A stretch of DNA of 64,000 nucleotides from Taxawa tesnikishii (nom. ined.) (taxonomy: Eukaryota; Ascomycota; Dothideomycetes; Dothideales). The position numbers were made by a program, and so were the translations under genes. A model generated the notes under the pieces. The model was not told where the DNA came from. It made no database searches and saw only the letters and a program-made list of their open reading frames with translations. Where the stretch lies: contig JAPDRO010000009.1 in the NCBI GenBank assembly GCA_030247885.1, forward strand, positions 310,001-374,000, in the 5' to 3' direction. Positions 37,944 through 49,572 of the stretch are shown here, piece after piece. Positions within the stretch are counted from its first letter, which is position 1. Each line of letters starts with the position of its first letter.

Positions 37944-40900
37944 AAAGTGTGAGTAGGAGGCAGAGGGTTGTAAACTTCAACCCCCTTCCCGCGACGCGCT
38001 TGCCCTGTCGGTATCGGTATCGGTGTTGGTGTGGACCTGAGCACGCTGTAGAACGGTTTTTCAGATGACGTCTCCGTCTCCGACGACTTTCAGCCGCGCC
38101 CAAGGGAAGGCCCTTTCTTTGTCCGAGCCTGCTCTTTCCCTTGCACAAGAGAGCAATACCCCCACACAACACAACACAGGTTTTCAAACAAAGCGCGGCA
38201 AGAGCAAGACACATGGGTTTGTGTTTATCAGCTATACAGGCCATCCCGACGCGACAACTGCGGCTCAGTAAGCTGACCGACACCGGGTCGACGTCCAGCC
38301 GCACCCTTTGTGATTGTCAGGTACCAGCCAGAGGGTCACATGCTTTCTGTTAGCTGCATGCGATACAAAGTACACTGCGAATTTTCCTCGCTCGCGCCTC
38401 CTCTTCGAACCGCTGTCGCGTCGGCGATCGGCCTCTTCAGCGCGTCTAGAGCGAGCGGATCTACGCACCCTCTTGCTGTGCTACATGACTTCCTGTCGCT
38501 TTCGGAACCCTCAATTCGTTCGGAGCCAACTCCGCCGTTAACTCCAGAACAAGATCCGTCGCCTGCCCGCCATTACGCTCAAGGCCTACCGGACACTCAG
38601 CCACTGCCTTTACCTTCTCGAGAGGCGCATCTTCTGTCCGACAGTCTTTGGTACATGTCATCGGCGAACATTTAAAGTGGACCGAGGCCATGCAACGTTG
38701 TGGCTCATAAATCGTGTGCTCTTACATTGCAGACTAGACGGTTTGGTAGGCATATGTATGACACTTCGTTTCACATGTTTTACCACTCAATCACATCTGT
38801 CGGTTTCATTCGTTCCGTTGTGCTTGCCTTCGTCTTTCGTTGCATCCATCTCGCGTCTAGTCTTCATGATCTGCCGTCCTTGGAATCAGAACGCTTTCCG
38901 GAGGTCGCGTTCGATTCGGTATTGCTAGCGAGCTTTGCAGCGGCCGTCTGCAGAGCATTGACCGATTCCAGCGATGCGACGTTCACGCCCGAGTCTCTCA
39001 TTGTCAGCCTGCCGTATACTGGCAATGGGTCATGCCCTGGAACTGCCACAAGCATACGCTCCACAGGTGACATTGAGGATTGGAGTCGTGGTTGATGCAG
39101 CCCAAGCGCGGCACTCGGTGTCAATTGCCCTTCGGCCGACGATCTGTGGATCTCCTCAATGGACTTGGACGCCGCCGGATGCTGGTTGTACAACAACTCT
39201 CGGTAGAAGATATGCACTTGCTCGTCCCGGATTTGGTTCTCCACGAATGGTCTCTTTCCCTGGGTGATTGATCAGAAGCAGCAACAGCCGCGGCTATGTT
39301 CCATCCTCACTCACCATTTGCGGAGCGGCTTGGAGAAGCCTTAGGTTCTCTCGGGAAAGTGGCATGTTGGCCATCGCGTCCGTGTATGATCCCGTCTTCG
39401 CTCGGAACAGGATGGTGGAAGGTTTTGATGCCCTACGATTCTGTAAGGGCGATCCCTGTTGTCGCTTCGAGGCTTTGAGCAGCTGGATGTCATGAGCAGG
39501 CGTTCACTAATCGTTCTCCAAGACGCCTCACCACTGGTAGAAGTCAAGGATCAACAATGTCTGGAATCAGGGATGTCTGTCCGGGTTCCGAGCGTCCAAC
39601 CACCGGAGGATATAGGAGTGTCTACAAGACGAGCTGCGTTGTCTAGAAGCTACAAGAACCGAACAGAGACTATGTTTTATCGTTCGTCTTGGAGCATCGG
39701 GAGGTTACCTGACATTTAAAGGCAGGGCGATTCTCGGTTGAATTGATGTATGGAGACTTTGGGGAAGGGCGCAGTCAATTGAATCAGACGCCCCTTTCGG
39801 CAGAGGTCGAGCTTTGCTCTCTGTCCAACAATGCAGAAGGGCGGTTCATGTCGAGGATGATGGACTGGGAAGGGCGGGTGCACGGACGGTAGTATGAACA
39901 ACGGTTTCTTGAAGAAGACATTCACATGAAGGAAGGAAACTGTCCACACTGAGATACGCGCCATGGCTCTTCTGTATGAGGGAGAGTTCTTGAAGACGAG
40001 TACTCTTAAGGGCCTATTCGAAGTGGTAACTGAAAGATATTAGTCCCCGAACTCGCGAACCGTAGCAACAAGGCAACGAGACCATTTACTCGTACAACAA
40101 GGCAACAAGAGGTTTCTGCATGAGCCCTGGAGCACTGCCTACAACCGCACGCCAGTGCCAGCGCAAAGGTCCGGCTCAACACCAAAGTCCTGCAGTGACG
40201 AACTTTCACCCCGTGTCCGTACCCTTGTCTGACGCAACGCGCATCTGCATCTGCGAACATGTGTCTCCACCACGCCTATTGTTATGCTGACTCTTGTGCT
40301 GAATACTGATGCTGATGCTCGCACGCCTGGAACATGTAACGTGTAACACCAAAGGCAACGCGACAGTATTTGCATCACCGATCCAGGACAGACCAAACAT
40401 TCCCGAGGCAGCAGGGCTATAAATATCAACGTCACTGCAAGTATACTCAAGATTGCGAATCATCATCAGTCCGGAAAGCACATCGACGATAAGAAAGACA
40501 GCAGACAAGCGCTCAAAGAGCAATGGTCGCCTTCTCTTGACAGACTTAGCAGAGACGACAAAGTTGTCAGAGTTTGGCTCCGAGAAACATGTTCGGGCAA
40601 GGGCAAAGCTGCGCTCGGCGGCCGGCCCAAGAATGGGACACTCCACAGCTGCTCAACACCGCTTTTCTGAGCGAAGCCAGAAACCCCAGGGCAGTCCAGG
40701 GCCTGCACTGAATCACTGATGCAGTCGGGAAATCTCAGTACGTAGCCGCCAGAGGTGAAAGACTTCGGGGTCGGAACGATTCACGGAATCTTCGCAAAAG
40801 GGCGTAAGCATCTGAAGCAGACGCTCTGTTGATTGGTTGATCCGCGTCGTAATCTCGTCACAGCACTACAAGAGGGCGGTTTGTGTCAAGGTCAACAGAC

Positions 40901-41057
40901 CAGACTCCGGTCACAGTGTGTATGATGTATAATCGCAAGGACTCTTTGACGAGGCTCGTGTATGGACTGTTCGCATTGCAACCACCACACGCGAGAACGC
41001 CACGCTGTTATTCCTCCAGTCAAGTATGTAGAACTCGGCATCCAAAGCACCAATCTC

Positions 41058-43796
41058 TTAACGTCCCGCGCTCAGCCTCGCCAACCTCTCCGTAGCCGCC
41101 TCTACCAACGCCGACTCGCGCTCCAGCAACCGCCACACCTGCTCCATTTTCTTCTTCCTGAAGTCCAACGGGATCCTCGACGTGCTCTCCCTCATCGACC
41201 TGTTCGTATCCTCTTCCTCTCCCTTTCCCTCGGCCAGCTCCTGAACTTGCGCCAGCAGTTCTTCCCTCAAGCCCTTCGCGGCCTCGAGGCGTTTCTTCAA
41301 CACGCCCACCTCCGGCTCATCATCCTGCGCTTCAGATTCTCCAAGACTCTGGTCGAGCGTATCGACCTCCCTTGCCCAAGCTTCTTCTTTGGCGCTCAAT
41401 TCCTTGCCTCCCAGACCGGCGACTCTCCTCTTCAGCCGTTCCACGCGCTGCTGCAAGCTCTCATGCTCCGCCGTCGCGCGTGTGATGCGTCGATCGATGC
41501 GCTGCTTCGCTGTTGGCTGCATTTCGTTACCCGCAGGTTGCTCTGCTCCTTCATCGTCTGCACCGCTGACGGAATCTATCCTGGTAGCGATTTCGTTGAC
41601 GCGTTCGATTTGAGCGGTAAGCTCAGCTCTCATGCGCTCACAGCGGCGGAAAAGGTCGGCAGCGGCGAGGCCGAGCTTGTTAGTTTCGGCGGAGAGGACG
41701 CGGTGAGCGTCGGTGAGAACCTGCAATGTGGCCGAGGAGAAGCGGACCTGGGATTTCATGTCCGCCCGGGTCAATTTGGTTCCAGAAGTGTCGGGAAGTG
41801 ACGCAAGAGAAGTAAAAAGGCGGATGCTGGCCGGTAAGGCTGTCGGATCTCTGCAACAGGCAACTCGGCTTCGTCCGGTGCGAAGGAGTTGTAGATGTTG
41901 GAAACGACGGGCATTGGAAGAACAGCCGCATAGGGCGTGTTTGATCTGACCGTCAGAATAAAGTAACCCAGATCAGAGTCGGTAAGAGGGACACAAGCGG
42001 ATGGTGCAGACTGATTAATGTCCTCTTCACCGGCAAAGGTGATAATTTGCTGAACCTCAGTCTTCTCCGATTCGAAGCGGACGCCGATGCGGACAGCGGC
42101 GCCAGACTCGCTGGGTCCAGAGAGCTCGTCCTCCAGGTGAGATATCCAAGGGGTAAGGGAGACGTTGTGTACCCCATTAGCTGTCGTCAGGAAGAATGAA
42201 TAGCGACTGATCGCATCGTCTTGCGGGTTACGGTAAAGGATGCGGCTAAACGAAGCTGAATATGATGAGTCGGAGGCAGCGCCAAAGTCGACAGTCTCGA
42301 TGATGAGGAGTTCAGCAGGCTCGCTTGGCGTCTCGAACGGGCGTTTGAATGTGCTCTAGTCGTTCTCGTAAGCTTCACTGATCTGTACGCGGGCCGTGCC
42401 TCCTCCATTTTTACCTTCTTCGTAGGCAGCCACTGTGCTTCCACTCCTTCAAGATCAAGACAGACGTGTACTTTGCCCGTGTTTGTCGCTAAACAGATGA
42501 CGCTTGCCGACAAGCCCTCAATATCATCGTCAACAAAATCTTCTTCCTGTGCAAGGGCATCGTCATCGATCTTGGCTCCGATGACCAGGAGATCCACAAT
42601 CTCGTCAAAGTCGGGTTCAGGTGTCAACGTGAATGGGCCCTGTAGCTTGGGGATAGCGGGCGGATGCGAAGGTCTAGAATACAGCTCCGTGCCGTCTTCT
42701 ACGTCGAGCAGGGGATCCTGCGCATCTATGTCCGCAAGCCATTGTTGCTGTTGATCGGCAATTCGTTGTTCCTCTTCAGTTGCCGTGGGATCTTCGCGGA
42801 TGATTGAAGCTTTAGACACCACAGTCGTAGTCAGTGAAGGTATTGTCGTAGGTATCGTCCGCCACTTGCTGGGAACCAAGGGACAGAGTGCGTAGATATC
42901 GCCTTCGGTCATGGCAATCCATAGGGTCATAGCCGACCATCCGTGCTCTTCATGGAGTCCAAGACCGCCAAAGCAAGCGGACGCAACCTCCATCTCGACG
43001 GAGTCAGGTGAAAATCCCTTACTCGTGCCGTACTTGGAAGCTCTCAGGTCATCGCTGGAAGAGGTTGCGTTGGCGAGCTTCTTGAGATCCACAGCCAGTG
43101 CAGGTTCGTCGAATGTGTGACGTGAGTTGCGGTCCAGCTCCCACACCCGCACGCAAGAATCCTTGGTAACGGTGACCAAACAAGCCTTGCTAAGAGGATG
43201 CCACAATGCGGCTACCACAGGTGCTTGTTCGAGCACATGAGCGGTCGGGCCTAGCTGGAAGGTCTTAAGGCGTAGAGGAGACTCATCCATAGAGCTGAGG
43301 TGCGAAACATCCGGCAAGACTGCAACATGCACAGTGTGCGAAGTGAGAATGGCCATGTAGTCCGACTTTGGGCTTATGGCAAGCTGCCGTATTTGACCGT
43401 GGACTGGGACCTTTAGGACCTGCGCAACAAGCTGTCAGCGCTTGCAAGCGCATCGTGACCTTAGCTCCAGCCTACCCTGTAATACTCTGTGTCATTCAGA
43501 CCATGTCCAACAGGTTCATCTGTTCCCCGAAGTCTGGAAGAGCTCTGTCTGAGCTTGTCCTGCTCTTCTCCTTGCTCCTTCAGGTTCACCAGATCCGACC
43601 ACCTGATTTCATTGGCCACCACACAGAAGACCTCTGTTCCTCTGGTAGCTATCGTGCGAAGAGGTCCTTGGTACTCATACTTCTTGCCATTGCCCAGCGT
43701 GCTTGTAGGCTTGATAGGGGAGGTTGGCTGGAAAAAGTTGAAACCAGGTGACGGCCTAGAGAGCCACGAAGGGGTGTGACTGAGGATTTTCGGCAT
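41058..43796 (-). CDS. NUP82: Nucleoporin Nup82
   Basis: Cytoplasmic-face nuclear-pore protein that with Nup159 and Nsp1 anchors the mRNA export platform (family knowledge). Exons 43796-43476, 43419-42415 and 42355-41058; introns 56 and 59 nt. Residues 1 to about 550 have the beta-propeller pattern of the family ('QIRQLAISPKSDYMAILTS', 'AALWHPLSKACLVTVTKDS', 'RVWELD', 'HEEHGWSAMTLWIAMTEGDIYALCPL' split over two strands). The C-terminal ~230 residues are a long coiled coil rich in Glu, Arg and Leu ('AETNKLGLAAADLFRRCERM', 'LKKRLEAAKGLREELLAQV'). One missing base in the A5 run 41814-41818 gives '[13 protein letters not shown]' and an 874-aa product. It is divergent from CBC2 by 228 bp. Confidence 0.85.
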
Positions 43797-44024
43797 CGCG
43801 CCCAGGTTCCAGCGAGCGTGTCCAGTCTCGGATCAAGGCAGCATGTCGGGGATATGTGCTTTGGACAATCAGAGTTTCAGTTGCTTCTGTGAAGTTGACC
43901 AGAAAGTTGGAGGTCGCGTCAACACCGCGCGCATTCGTTTATATAAGAAGCTTTGACCATCTTGGATCTACATCGAAACATTACCCACGGGCAAAAGACA
44001 ACCACTTGCGGCCACAACCTCACA
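43797..44024. promoter_or_regulatory. Short divergent promoter shared by NUP82 and CBC2
   Basis: Only 228 bases separate the two start codons. No TATA box is obvious. The compact spacing suggests a shared bidirectional promoter for two genes acting on capped mRNA, but co-regulation is an inference from position. Confidence 0.5.
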
Positions 44025-44663
44025 ATGGCTCCTCTGACAGTGCGCAACACCGTCGACCGCCTGGACAAGCCCAGTTCCTACGCTACCGGCAAGGTGTGCC
44101 GCCTCTCCGCACGATATTGCAAAGCTCACTTCTGACTATCACCAGTACAAGCGGCGCAGGTACAACGATCGCAATGGAGACGAGGATCGCCAGCCCGAGC
44201 CCGAGCCTGAGGACAAACTGAAAGATGCGACGACCCTCTATGTAGGGAACCTGTGCGTAGACCTCAATCGTAAGCCACAAGACTCCGCGAACTAACTCCC
44301 CGTAGCTCATTCTACACAACCGAGGAACAAATCCATGAACTCTTCTCCAAATGCGGCGAGATCAAGCGCCTAGTCATGGGTCTGGATCGCTTTCAAAAGA
44401 CCCCCTGCGGCTTCTGCTTCGTCGAGTACTACACGCATCAAGATGCGCTCGACTGCCTCAAGTACATCGGCGGAACCAAGCTGGACGAGCGCATCATCAG
44501 AACCGATCTCGACGAGGGCTTCGTGGAGGGCAGACAGTATGGCAGAGGCAAGAGCGGCGGTCAAGTCAGAGATGAGTACAGAGACGAGTTTGACCCCGGC
44601 AGGGGCGGTTACGGACGGAGGATGCAGGAGAACTACGCGGACGAGTACAAGCAAGGACAGTAG
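44025..44663 (+). CDS. CBC2: Nuclear cap-binding complex subunit 2 (CBP20)
   Basis: Small subunit of the nuclear cap-binding complex; its RRM binds the m7G cap together with CBC1/CBP80. Exons 44025-44093, 44146-44252 and 44306-44663 (introns 52 and 53 nt) sum to 534 nt, 177 aa, with no frame problem. N-terminal '[19 protein letters not shown]' is the cap-stacking region with Tyr residues. The RRM has RNP2 '[15 protein letters not shown]' and RNP1 'GFCFVEYY', and the characteristic CBP20 tail '[21 protein letters not shown]' region follows. Length and motifs match the family closely. Confidence 0.95.
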
Positions 44664-44927
44664 GCTGGTGCATGGTGCATACCCAGGGGCTGGAGTTTGG
44701 CGCAGGAAAATGACTATGGGAGACACGGCCGTCAAAAGGTCTTCTATTGGGCGTATAAGATTCTATCAATATAGCGCACCGCACGCATCGCCTGGCGGTG
44801 GACGTCTGCAGAGAACTCCAGCAAGTACATGTGATAAAGGTACAATTTTCATCTTGGGCCTTTGTCACGCGTGCTGGACGAGCTCGCAGATGAGAGCCGC
44901 TTTGATATGCTTTCTCGACGCGTGTGC

Positions 44928-45758
44928 TCATCTCTTCATGACCTCCATCACACGCTCCATCCACCAGACATGTATCCTGGAATCGCCCGTAAGTTCCGGA
45001 TGGAAGCTGGTTCCGAACACGTTCCCCTGCTTTACAGCAACAATATCTCCTTCCTCTCCAATATCTCTAGCCGTGACCTCCCGATCTTTCAGGGCCTTTG
45101 CGCGTCCCGGTAGCCTCGCAAGTACCTCGACTCCGCCAGCAGCAGCTTCCTCGGCCTTGTTGTTTGCAGGCGCTTTCGATGGTGCAACAACCGTATCGTC
45201 CAGCCGTGACTGCTGAGTTTGTATGCCAGGCTGCGGCTCCAATATCTTCTCAACAACAGGGGCGCGAATGAAAACACTCCTAAATGGCTTCTTGCTGGTC
45301 TCGAAATCTGCTCCGCCCACAGAAGCCAAGAACGGCAAGTCCAAATCCGCCTCGAAACTCTCAACCTGGCGACCGAAGTGGTTCCTGTTGACTCTGACAT
45401 CCAATCCACCTATCAAGTCTTGACCGGTCTGCTTGGTACGGTTCGCGCTTTCGGCTAGCAGGATCAAACCTGCGCAGGTGCCCCAGACCGGTTTGCGGGA
45501 TACCTTGACAAAGTCACGGAGAGGTTCCAGGAGTCCGGATCGTGCGGCAACGAGTGAGATTGCTGTACTCTCGCCACCGGGTAGGATCAGAGCGTCGCAA
45601 GTTGAGAGCTGCTCCGGCGTACGGACTTCAAGGAAGCGCCACGAGACTTGCCGCGAGCCGTGCTCCTCCGATAGAAACGTGGCGGCTTGACGGAGACATT
45701 GGATGTGTTCGCTGAAGGCGCCTTGCAGCGCGAGCACGCCGATGGTGATGTTGGTCAT
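44928..45758 (-). CDS. PDX2: Pyridoxal 5'-phosphate synthase glutaminase subunit (PdxT/SNO)
   Basis: Glutaminase half of the DXP-independent vitamin B6 pathway: it releases ammonia from glutamine for the PDX1/SNZ synthase. Single exon, 276 aa, no disruptions. Visible motifs are N-terminal 'IGVLALQGAFSEHI', 'ILPGGESTAI', the nucleophile region 'VWGTCAGLILLA' (catalytic Cys), 'GGLDVRVNRNHFGRQ' and the catalytic His in 'GTSFHPELTGD'. An insert of about 60 residues before the last strand, rich in Ala and Lys, is usual in fungal members compared with the ~200-aa bacterial enzymes. Convergent with CBC2 and divergent from the PPTase gene. The partner PDX1 gene is not in this window. Confidence 0.95.
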   Translation of the reverse strand: MTNITIGVLALQGAFSEHIQCLRQAATFLSEEHGSRQVSWRFLEVRTPEQLSTCDALILPGGESTAISLVAARSGLLEPLRDFVKVSRKPVWGTCAGLILLAESANRTKQTGQDLIGGLDVRVNRNHFGRQVESFEADLDLPFLASVGGADFETSKKPFRSVFIRAPVVEKILEPQPGIQTQQSRLDDTVVAPSKAPANNKAEEAAAGGVEVLARLPGRAKALKDREVTARDIGEEGDIVAVKQGNVFGTSFHPELTGDSRIHVWWMERVMEVMKR

Positions 45759-46037
45759 GTCATGGTGAAAGTAGACTGTGAAGAGGCGGGATGACTTTTA
45801 TGGCCCTCACCAAACCAAGCAGTCATATAAATTGCGCAAGTCGCGGAAATCTAATCTAATCTTCCAGCCTTCTAGCTAAATTTGGTAACATGCTCGGAGT
45901 CCGAGATGCACGACTGTCAGAGGCAATGACATATCGCGATACCCCTCCTTCTGCTGTCTGTTGCTAGTGCTGCTGAAATTTCTCTTTGTTTTACTCGACT
46001 GCATAACAATAGGAGGAGGCGAGGGCGTGGCTCGAGA

Positions 46038-47150
46038 ATGACGACTACTCAAGCAGTAGCGCAGTCTGAGCAGGGTCAGATTGTCTGCTGGCTTCTGGAT
46101 ACCCGTGCTCTCTGGCCTGGGGAGAAGATTGAGAATGCCGTTCGTCGACAACCCGGATTCTGAAATCCCGAGTGCTGATGGAGGAACAGGCCGCAGAGGA
46201 ACTCAAGCTTCTTTCACTTGAAGAGCGGAAAACATGCATCCGCAAAATGTTTGTTGCTGATGCGAAAATGTCGTTGGGGTCAGCACTTCTAAAGCGTCTT
46301 TTCGTATCGAGAACTTGTGGTTTGGCGTGGCACGATATCCAGTTTGCCAGAATAGGGGACCCGAAGCATGGGAAGCCATGTGCTGTCCTTCCAACCGGCG
46401 GGTTTGCGCCCATTGACTTCAACGTGTCCCACCAGGCTGGGTTAGTTGCTCTGGTGGGCTGGACCGGAGTTCAAGGAGACAGAGCGCTGTCGGACTCAAA
46501 AGCCGGAGGCAACGTCCAAGTCGGAATAGACATCGTTTGCGTTAATGAACGAGATGATTATCGCACGATCGACCAAGAAGGCTTCAACGGCTGGGTTGAT
46601 ATTTACGAAGAAGTCTTTTCCGAGGAGGAGCGCTGGGACATGAAGTACAACGTGGACGAGGTCACACTTCTGGACGGCCGAACGCTCACAGCAGAACAGC
46701 TAGGTCGGCATGATCGATGCGTACGACGAGACATTGAGCTGAGCTTGACTCTACCGTCGGGACAGCAGCAAACCTTCAACAGCGACATCTTGATCGATGC
46801 GAAATTACGGCGGTTCTACACCTTCTTTTGTTACAAGGAAGCCTACATCAAGCTGGCAGGCGAAGCGTTACTTGCCCCTGGCTCAAAAACTAGAATTTCA
46901 AAACGTCCGCAGTCCTAAGGCGGGAACAGTAGCCAGATGCTCGACACATGGCACCTGGAGCGAGAAAGTCGAGGACGTCGAGGTCTTGTTGCACGGGAAA
47001 AGGGTCGAAGATGTCAAAATGGCAATCCAAGCGTTCGAGGAGAACTTCATGATTGCCACTGCCATTCAAGGGAATGTTGAGCTTGAAGTGCCAGCTTTCA
47101 CCAAGCTCAACCTCGAGCACGACATCTTGGCCTCAGCAAGAACTCGATGA
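46038..47150 (+). CDS. 4'-phosphopantetheinyl transferase (NpgA/Lys5 type)
   Basis: Transfers 4'-phosphopantetheine from CoA to a Ser on carrier proteins of fatty-acid, polyketide, NRPS and lysine-pathway (Lys2) enzymes. Starts 'MTTTQAVAQSEQG', then 'CWLLDTRALWPGE', 'RKMFVADAKMSLGSALLKR', 'DFNVSHQAGLVALV', the metal-binding 'VGIDIVCVNE' and the P3 motif 'FFCYKEAYIKLAGE', where the Lys-Glu pair is catalytic. Three single missing bases restore one frame: C3 46152-46154, C4 46875-46878 and A5 46885-46889. The sum is then 371 aa with no intron, similar to Aspergillus NpgA in layout. Only 279 bp separates its start from that of PDX2, which is divergent. Confidence 0.88.
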
Positions 47151-48077
47151 GTGTTCCGGAATCCCGAATAGCCGACGACTGAGCCCTGCCACTTCGAGGT
47201 TCGAGCGAATGTCGATTCATACGTGACGCACTCGAGAGTGGTCACAGGGTGGCTTGTCTGCTGCCAGGCGCTGCATTTCACTGGGCTTGGCGTGGACCTG
47301 TTACATTCCAAGAACAGCGAACGGGGAGAGCGCGTCCTGTACCATCTCCCGAAGCATTTCCTACTCGGGCATTCTGGACATCCACCTGCTATGAAGAGCA
47401 ATACGAAGTAATCTGAGGAGACGGTGCCATTCAATGCGGCAGCAAGGACAATGCAAAGTTTTGGAGGAAGAGCCGGTTCATCCACTGAGCCACATGATGG
47501 AGGGAGGACTGGAGACAGCCCTAGAAACGGGGTGTTCTTGGCGCGGATCACGAAGCAGCGGAGAAACGCCCTACGATTAGAACGACTAGGGAGACTCAGA
47601 CTCCTTGACAGACCCTGGAACGTCAGAGCCGGTTTATCGGTGCTATTGCTTTTGGAGATCGAACAATCAGACACGCGACCAGACGTGCATCGAGAGTTTG
47701 GAATTCGGCTGCACGGAAGCTTCCAAATGCCCCACCATACGTCATAGCGCGGGTCAAATTCCTTTGTTGTCGTCCACAAGCACGCAACCCACTGCCACAT
47801 GCTCTGTGAGGGAAAGGATGCATCATCGGACCGTGACAGCGTTGTGAGGTGAGGAATCGCGATCTTGGGCATTCGAAAGATAAGGGGTTGCGCTTGCTTA
47901 TGAACTCTGCTCCGCCCGTTTCAAGCTGATATGCTTCCCTTTCACGTTCACACAAACCACTACCTCCATTCATTGACGGCGCCGTGTAGCGAACAATTGT
48001 GCTCGCGAGTGAATACGCTTTGTCCGTTCCCATCTTCTAAGCATCACATTTCCTACCCGTCACGCATCCCTGCAAAG
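47151..48077. other. Intergenic, 0.93 kb
   Basis: Follows the PPTase stop and precedes the F-box gene. A 268-codon minus-strand frame (47066-47872) runs through it, but its composition (Ser, Arg, Cys-rich) and lack of motifs argue against coding. The last ~150 bases are pyrimidine-rich, as in a promoter or 5' UTR. Confidence 0.55.
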
Positions 48078-48788
48078 ATGGACGCGGCCGGCAGCGCCAT
48101 GAGCCAGGTCCTCGACACGCCTGAGCTCCTAGAACAGATTCTCACGTACCTTCCACCACTAGAACTGCTCGTGCTCCAGCGTGTTTCACAACTCTGGAAT
48201 GGTACCATCAACGCCTCTCCTGAGTTGCAACGCCAACTCTTCATGCGACCAGATTGGCGTCTCGAAGCAAAGGCATTCGATCCGTGGCGCGAGATCAACC
48301 GACCCGGTGAGCGACCCAAGAACAACCGTATGTTAAGACGCGTCCTCGGCGGCAGTTATCCGACCGTGACCTTGAAGGTGATCACTAGCGGCGTCGACCC
48401 TGCCCCAGAAGCGGATAACGACGAAATGTTTATCGCCATGTCCGAACTTGACCAACGACCTCGGCGGAGGAGTTCCGGTCACTGGTCCTGGGACGTAGCA
48501 ATCAGCTTCCCGGCGGACAAGCTCCCGACTAACGATCCTGCCATATATCACGAGAGCGCCAGCTGGAGGAAGATGTATCTCACGCAGCCCCCGTGCACAA
48601 CCCTCCATTTAGTTAGGAGATGGCAGAGAGCGGCCAGGCCGGCGATTGAGTGCGAGACCGGTATCACCATGGGCGAGTTTGTGGACAGGGCCATCAAGGC
48701 TAAGGAGGCCTGGAATGAACTGTTTATCGCCTCTGACCGGGACTGGCACTTCGAGGGACCCATCAAGTGCAGCAAGTACGAGGACTAG
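48078..48788 (+). CDS. F-box protein, 236 aa
   Basis: A single exon with the start at 48078 (AAAG-ATG context). Residues about 13-50 form an F-box ('LDTPELLEQILTYLPPLELL', 'LQRVSQLWNGTI', 'SPELQRQLFM'), which would dock to Skp1 in an SCF ubiquitin ligase. The rest has no repeat-type substrate domain; it includes 'SWRKMYLTQPPCTTLHL' and 'ITMGEFVDRAIKAKEAW', features seen in a large family of small fungal F-box proteins whose targets are unknown. No frame break. Confidence 0.85.
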   Translation: MDAAGSAMSQVLDTPELLEQILTYLPPLELLVLQRVSQLWNGTINASPELQRQLFMRPDWRLEAKAFDPWREINRPGERPKNNRMLRRVLGGSYPTVTLKVITSGVDPAPEADNDEMFIAMSELDQRPRRRSSGHWSWDVAISFPADKLPTNDPAIYHESASWRKMYLTQPPCTTLHLVRRWQRAARPAIECETGITMGEFVDRAIKAKEAWNELFIASDRDWHFEGPIKCSKYED

Positions 48789-49179
48789 TGGCATGGATCC
48801 CTTTCCTTGGTGTGTGTGCGTTGTATCGCGAAGGTCTTTTGCCTTCGGGCTTGGGCGTCGTTCCTATACACCTTCTCTCTTTCCGGTTTTTGGGTGTTGT
48901 ACAGACCCGGAGTTTGACTGTAGGGTCCGGTATTCTGTGCCTCGGCTGGGTTGACCACAACCATGATACCATGTTTTGTATTTAATCTTCAATCAAACAT
49001 GTGTTTTTCTCTTTGCACCATAAGGACCAGACCATACATCTCCCGTCGTCGTAGAGTTGAGTGGTATAACACAACTTTTGAGCCCAACCAAAGATGCCCC
49101 CAACGCCACCATTGGTATCTGTAGTACAGCTTTTGCTACACCCAAGCAAGCCTCCAACGCCTCGCACTCAGTCATCCGC
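48789..49179. other. Convergent 3' region
   Basis: About 390 bases between the F-box gene and the PET191 homologue, which converge here. Nothing beyond presumed 3' UTRs and terminators is seen. Confidence 0.5.
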
Positions 49180-49572
49180 TTATAACTCCTCATCAGGCGC
49201 ATCGTTCCCACTCGTGGCTTTGATGTCCTCAAAGGCGCTCTTGCCAGCATAAAGCTGCCTGCTGGGTTCGCTCGCCCCGGCTTCGAGCTCTACGCTTGAT
49301 GCGACGGGCTTGTTTCCTCTGAATCGTTTGCGCATGTCGATCATGCCGCGCTTGCATTCGCCGTAGCCTTTTTAAGCTGTTGACATCGTGTGGGAAGGGT
49401 GTCGACGAGGGGTGGTCGCAGGCAGTCGGAGGGCTTGTTACGCTCGATGAGGATGCAATCGGAGTTTTGAAGACATTCGGCGAGCGCGGCTCCTGGTATG
49501 GCGGATTAGATTGAGGTTGTGTTAAAGGATCAGAGGATATAGCATACGGATGTCCTTGCAGGAGGACGGCAT
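49180..49572 (-). CDS. PET191: Cytochrome c oxidase assembly factor PET191 (COA5)
   Basis: Small mitochondrial intermembrane-space protein needed to build complex IV. Exon 1 (49572-49548) encodes 'MPSSCKDI'; after a 55-nt intron (49493-49547, GTATGC...CCAG) exon 2 continues 'RAALAECLQNSDCILIERNK' and 'DCLRPPLVDTLPTRCQQLKK'. The C-x9-C spacing of the first Cys pair and the later Cys pairs fit the twin CX9C family imported by Mia40. One missing base at CC 49367-49368 links to 'GYGECKRGMIDMRKRFRGNK'. Final length 112 aa, as in other filamentous fungi. The gene is easy to miss because of its tiny first exon and frame break. Confidence 0.9.

Larger units (their letters stand above)
37613..41057. 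other. Longest gene-poor stretch (3.4 kb): trehalase promoter plus unassigned DNA
   Basis: The left end is the trehalase promoter, with two tandem repeats listed separately and a CCCCCTT sequence near 37982 that includes the STRE core CCCCT. From 38.3 to 41 kb several 80-145-codon frames exist on both strands, but none has family motifs, and they overlap one another. The minus frame 38864-39244 looks the most protein-like by composition, yet it has no partner exon or recognised domain. Confidence 0.5.

Noticed and set aside
38864-39244. 126-codon minus-strand frame as a gene
   Set aside because: Composition is plausible, but there is no recognised domain, no flanking exon and overlapping frames on the other strand; not enough to annotate.
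47066-47872. 268-codon minus-strand frame after the PPTase gene
   Set aside because: It overlaps the conserved C terminus of the PPTase antisense, is Ser/Arg/Cys-rich without motifs and has no credible start context.
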